This document shows, one piece after another, positions 61,891 through 64,000 of a stretch of DNA of 64,000 nt (position 1 is the stretch's first letter; the number at the start of each line of letters is the position of its first letter). The notes beneath the pieces are model-generated. The model was given only the letters and a program-made list of their open reading frames with translations. It did no database searches and was not told where the DNA came from. The DNA comes from Penium margaritaceum (taxonomy: Eukaryota > Streptophyta > Zygnematophyceae > Desmidiales > Peniaceae). Where the stretch lies: positions 51,074 to 115,073 of the forward strand of contig SZWC01002380.1 of NCBI GenBank assembly GCA_023375785.1, written 5' to 3'. The translations under genes were made by a program, and so were the position numbers.

Positions 61891-62880
61891 CCACTCGCAA
61901 CCACTCGCAACCACTTGCAACCACTTGCAACAACTCACAAACAGTCAACACCACTTGGAGGAACTCGCAGCCACTCGCAACCACTAACAACCACTCCCAA
62001 CCACTTGGAACAAAAAACAACAACTTGTAACCACTCGCAACTACTTGCAACCACTCGCAACCACTCGCAACCACTTGCAACCACTTGCAACAACTCACAA
62101 ACAGTCAACACCACTTGGAGGAACTCGCAGCCACTCGCAACCACTAACAACCACTCCCAACCACTTGGAACAAAAAACAACAACTTGTAACCACTCGCAA
62201 CTACTTGCAACCACTCGCAACCACTCGCAACCACTTGCAACCACTTGCAACAACTCACAAACAGTCAACACCACTTGGAGGAACTCGCAGCCACTCGCAA
62301 CCACTAACAACCACTCCCAACCACTTGGAACAAAAAACAACAACTTGTAACCACTCGCAACTACTTGCAACCACTCGCAACCACTCGCAACCACTTGCAA
62401 CCACTTGCAACAACTCACAAACAGTCAACACCACTTGGAGGAACTCGCAGCCACTCGCAACCACTAACAACCACTCCCAACCACTTGGAACAAAAAACAA
62501 CAACTTGTAACCACTCGCAACTACTTGCAACCACTCGCAACCACTCGCAACCACTTGCAACCACTTGCAACAACTCACAAACAGTCAACACCACTTGGAG
62601 GAACTCGCAGCCACTCGCAACCACTAACAACCACTCCCAACCACTTGGAACAAAAAACAACAACTTGTAACCACTCGCAACTACTTGCAACCACTCGCAA
62701 CCACTCGCAACCACTTGCAACCACTTGCAACAACTCACAAACAGTCAACACCACTTGGAGGAACTCGCAGCCACTCGCAACCACTAACAACCACTCCCAA
62801 CCACTTGGAACAAAAAACAACAACTTGTAACCACTCGCAACTACTTGCAACCACTCGCAACCACTCGCAACCACTTGCAA
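61891..62880 (+). repeat. 160-bp higher-order repeat, about 6 copies
   Basis: Sixteen-decamer units marked by ACAGTCAACACCACTTGGAG at 61941, 62101, 62261, 62421, 62581 and 62741 and by an A-rich GGAACAAAAAACAACAAC stretch. Degenerate single copies near 61630 and 63525 suggest the array grew from an older dispersed version. Confidence 0.94.
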
Positions 62881-63720
62881 CCACTCGCAACCACTTGCAA
62901 CCACTCGCAACCACTCGCAACCACTCGCAACCACTGACAACCACTCGCAACCACTCGCAGCCACTCGCAACCACTGGCAACAACTCGCAACCACTCGCAA
63001 CCACTCGCAACCACTCACAACAATTTGCAACCACTCACAACAACTCGCAACCACTTGCAACATCTTGCAACCACTCACAACCACTTGGTATCACTTGTAA
63101 CCACTTGCAACCACTCATAACCACTTGCAAGCACTTGCAACCACTCACAACCACTCACAACCACCTGCAACCACTCACAACCACTTGCAACTTCTCGTAA
63201 CCAGTGGCAACCACTCGCAACCACACGCAACGAATCAGAACCACTCGCATCCACTCGCAACCACTTGCAACCACTCACAACCACTCGCGACGACTTTCAA
63301 CCACTCCCAATCCCTCACAACAACTCGCAACCACTCGCGACCACTCGCAACTACTCACAACCACTTGCTACCATTCGCAGCCACTCGCAACCACTCGCAA
63401 CCACTTCCAACCACTTGAAACCACTCGCAACCACTCAAAACCATTCGAAACCACTTGCAACCACTTCCAACAACTTGCAACCACTGGCGGCCACTTGCAA
63501 CCACTCGCAACCACTCACAAACAGTCAACACCACTTGCAGGCACTCGCAGCCACTCACAACCACTAACAACCACTCCCAACCACTTGTAACCAAAAACAA
63601 CCACTTGTAACCACTCGCAACTACTTGCAACCACTCGCAACCACTCGCAACCACTCGCAGCCACTCACAACCAGTTACAACCAATCGCAACCACTCGCAA
63701 CCACTTGCAACCACTCGCAC
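62881..63720 (+). repeat. Decamer satellite between HOR arrays
   Basis: Ordinary decamers, with one degenerate 160-bp-type unit near 63521-63640 (CAGTCAACACCACTTGCAGG, ACCAAAAACAACC). Nothing else is seen. Confidence 0.88.
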
Positions 63721-64000
63721 CCACTCGCAACCACTTGCAACCACTTGCAACCACTGGCAATCACTCGCAACCACTCGCAACCACTCGCAACCACTTGCAA
63801 CCACTTGCAACCACTGGCAATCACTCGCAACCACTCGCAACCACTCGCAACCACTTGCAACCACTTGCAACCACTGGCAATCACTCGCAACCACTCGCAA
63901 CCACTCGCAACCACTTGCAACCACTTGCAACCACTGGCAATCACTCGCAACCACTCGCAACCACTCGCAACCACTTGCAACCACTTGCAACCACTGGCAA
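63721..64000 (+). repeat. 60-bp higher-order repeat, running out of the window
   Basis: Six-decamer units of 60 bp marked by CCACTGGCAATCACTCGC; four complete identical copies and part of a fifth before the window ends. Different from the 60-bp unit at 35101-35460. Confidence 0.93.

Noticed and set aside
40654-64000. CRISPR array
   Set aside because: Units are contiguous 10-bp tandems with no unique spacers, and the setting is eukaryotic.

Overview
This window is almost entirely satellite DNA from a eukaryote, most likely a plant or streptophyte alga. The evidence is a plant-type Ty1/Copia element, initiator-tRNA-Met primer sites (TGGTATCAGAGC) in an older LTR family, and the absence of any compact bacterial gene layout. 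By recollection only, the Ala/Glu/Lys-rich coding block and the Asn/His/Ser/Gln/Pro 'proteins' read from the satellite resemble hypothetical proteins of Chara braunii; this is low confidence. I found no intact host gene, rRNA, functional tRNA or CRISPR array.

Layout. (1) 1-4409: a 10-bp satellite (unit CAACCACTCG) interrupted by an old non-autonomous LTR element on + (188-3427). (2) 4410-27690: a second satellite with a monomer of about 190 bp. Six monomer types (A-F) form a higher-order repeat of about 1.14 kb, and every third copy carries a variant, giving a super-period of about 3.43 kb. The array reverses orientation at 23161-23184 around a perfect 9-bp hairpin. A fairly young Copia element on the - strand (14928-20557) sits inside it. 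(3) 27691-29387: a short decamer stretch and a second, oppositely oriented copy of the old LTR family. (4) 29388-35960: decamer satellite with two small higher-order arrays. (5) 35961-37708: an 11-bp minisatellite (CCTAGTTGCGC). (6) 37713-40653: a broken, unrecognised Ala/Glu/Lys-rich coding block and its non-coding tail. (7) 40654-43221: decamer satellite in reverse orientation. (8) 43222-64000: decamer satellite in forward orientation, assembled from two families of about 1.5-1.7-kb segments (S1, S2) separated by very uniform micro-arrays with periods of 20, 30, 90 or 200 bp. A 320-base gap and two single Ns mark assembly joins.

How it works together. The region looks like recombination- and amplification-driven heterochromatin, possibly pericentromeric. 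The commonest decamer variants (TTGC and TCAC for TCGC) are the two products expected when one methylated CpG deaminates. The long open frames across the decamer arrays arise because the 10-bp unit has no stop codon in any of six frames; they should not be read as genes. The Copia LTRs are the most gene-like regulatory DNA here: TATA box, heat-shock-element-like palindromes upstream, and a tRNA-like A box/B box pair at the outer end.
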